DNA of 29,219 nt, taken from positions 1-29,219 of IMG/VR virus record IMGVR_UViG_3300018432_000036. One strand, 5' to 3'. Each line of letters opens with the position of its first letter. The first letter of the stretch is position 1. This document shows positions 28,473 through 29,219 of the stretch, piece by piece. The position numbers and the translations under genes were made by a program. The stretch comes from a virus. The notes beneath the pieces were generated by a model that was not told where the DNA came from, ran no database searches, and saw only the letters and a program-made list of their open reading frames with translations.

Positions 28473-28476
<4 letters not shown>
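28141..28476 (+). CDS. Small acidic helical protein, unknown function
   Basis: A 111-residue protein overlapping its neighbours as ATGA on both sides. It is mostly helical and acidic (PAELYEVFVQWAAYQELHEV, AIVDSYLLVDIDDAELVLGE, CIRLSRELCTPQDHEG). It is chained between the short gene and the Ala-repeat protein. No domain recognised; it may be a replication or modification accessory protein. Confidence 0.6.

Positions 28477-29219
<743 letters not shown>

Overview
This window looks like most of the genome of a temperate siphovirus, or an integrated or plasmid prophage, from a high-G+C actinobacterial host. The reasons are the HK97-type morphogenesis order, strong G/C bias at third codon positions, many GTG/TTG starts with AGGAGG-type ribosome sites, ATGA/TGATG gene coupling throughout, and an Rpf-like muralytic enzyme typical of actinobacteria. 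I cannot fix the host genus from sequence alone. A deep actinobacterial lineage such as Thermoleophilia is only a guess. No rRNA, tRNA, CRISPR or insertion sequence was recognised.

Layout. 1-121: the 3' end of an unidentified gene. 122-419: a non-coding stretch with nested inverted repeats just before the terminase genes, a candidate packaging or late-promoter region. 420-12010: terminase small and large subunits, portal, prohead protease, major capsid protein, a small helical protein, a capsid-adjacent SGNH hydrolase protein, a tyrosine recombinase unexpectedly placed inside the morphogenesis operon, head-tail connectors, tail tube protein and an HK97-gp10-like protein. 12043-19676: tail assembly chaperone with an apparent -1 frameshift product, a tape measure protein carrying two wall-degrading domains, and the tail-tip proteins. 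19781-22603: lysis cassette (XhlA-like membrane protein, a second membrane protein, amidase, micro-genes, Rpf-like transglycosylase).

22612-23790: the immunity region. A leftward repressor gene and a leftward lipoprotein gene (a likely moron) lie opposite a rightward early operon. Operators with inverted and direct repeats sit in the 90-bp divergent gap. 23790-29219: the early operon, with Cro-like and XRE regulators, a small membrane protein, a winged-helix protein, small unknowns, a 740-residue ParB-like protein with a long C-terminal extension, more small unknowns, and an Ala-rich repeat protein that runs off the window in a GCC tract.

The most interesting signal is a 14-bp perfect palindrome (CGGCAACGTTGCCG) present four times (4107, 11571, 20387, 25561). 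Its flanks differ between copies yet in three copies extend the palindrome. Three copies are intergenic, and one lies just upstream of the ParB-like gene. A ParB-like protein with dispersed palindromes and no ParA in view may be an uncharacterised partition or gene-control system. A hairpin/regulator interpretation remains open.
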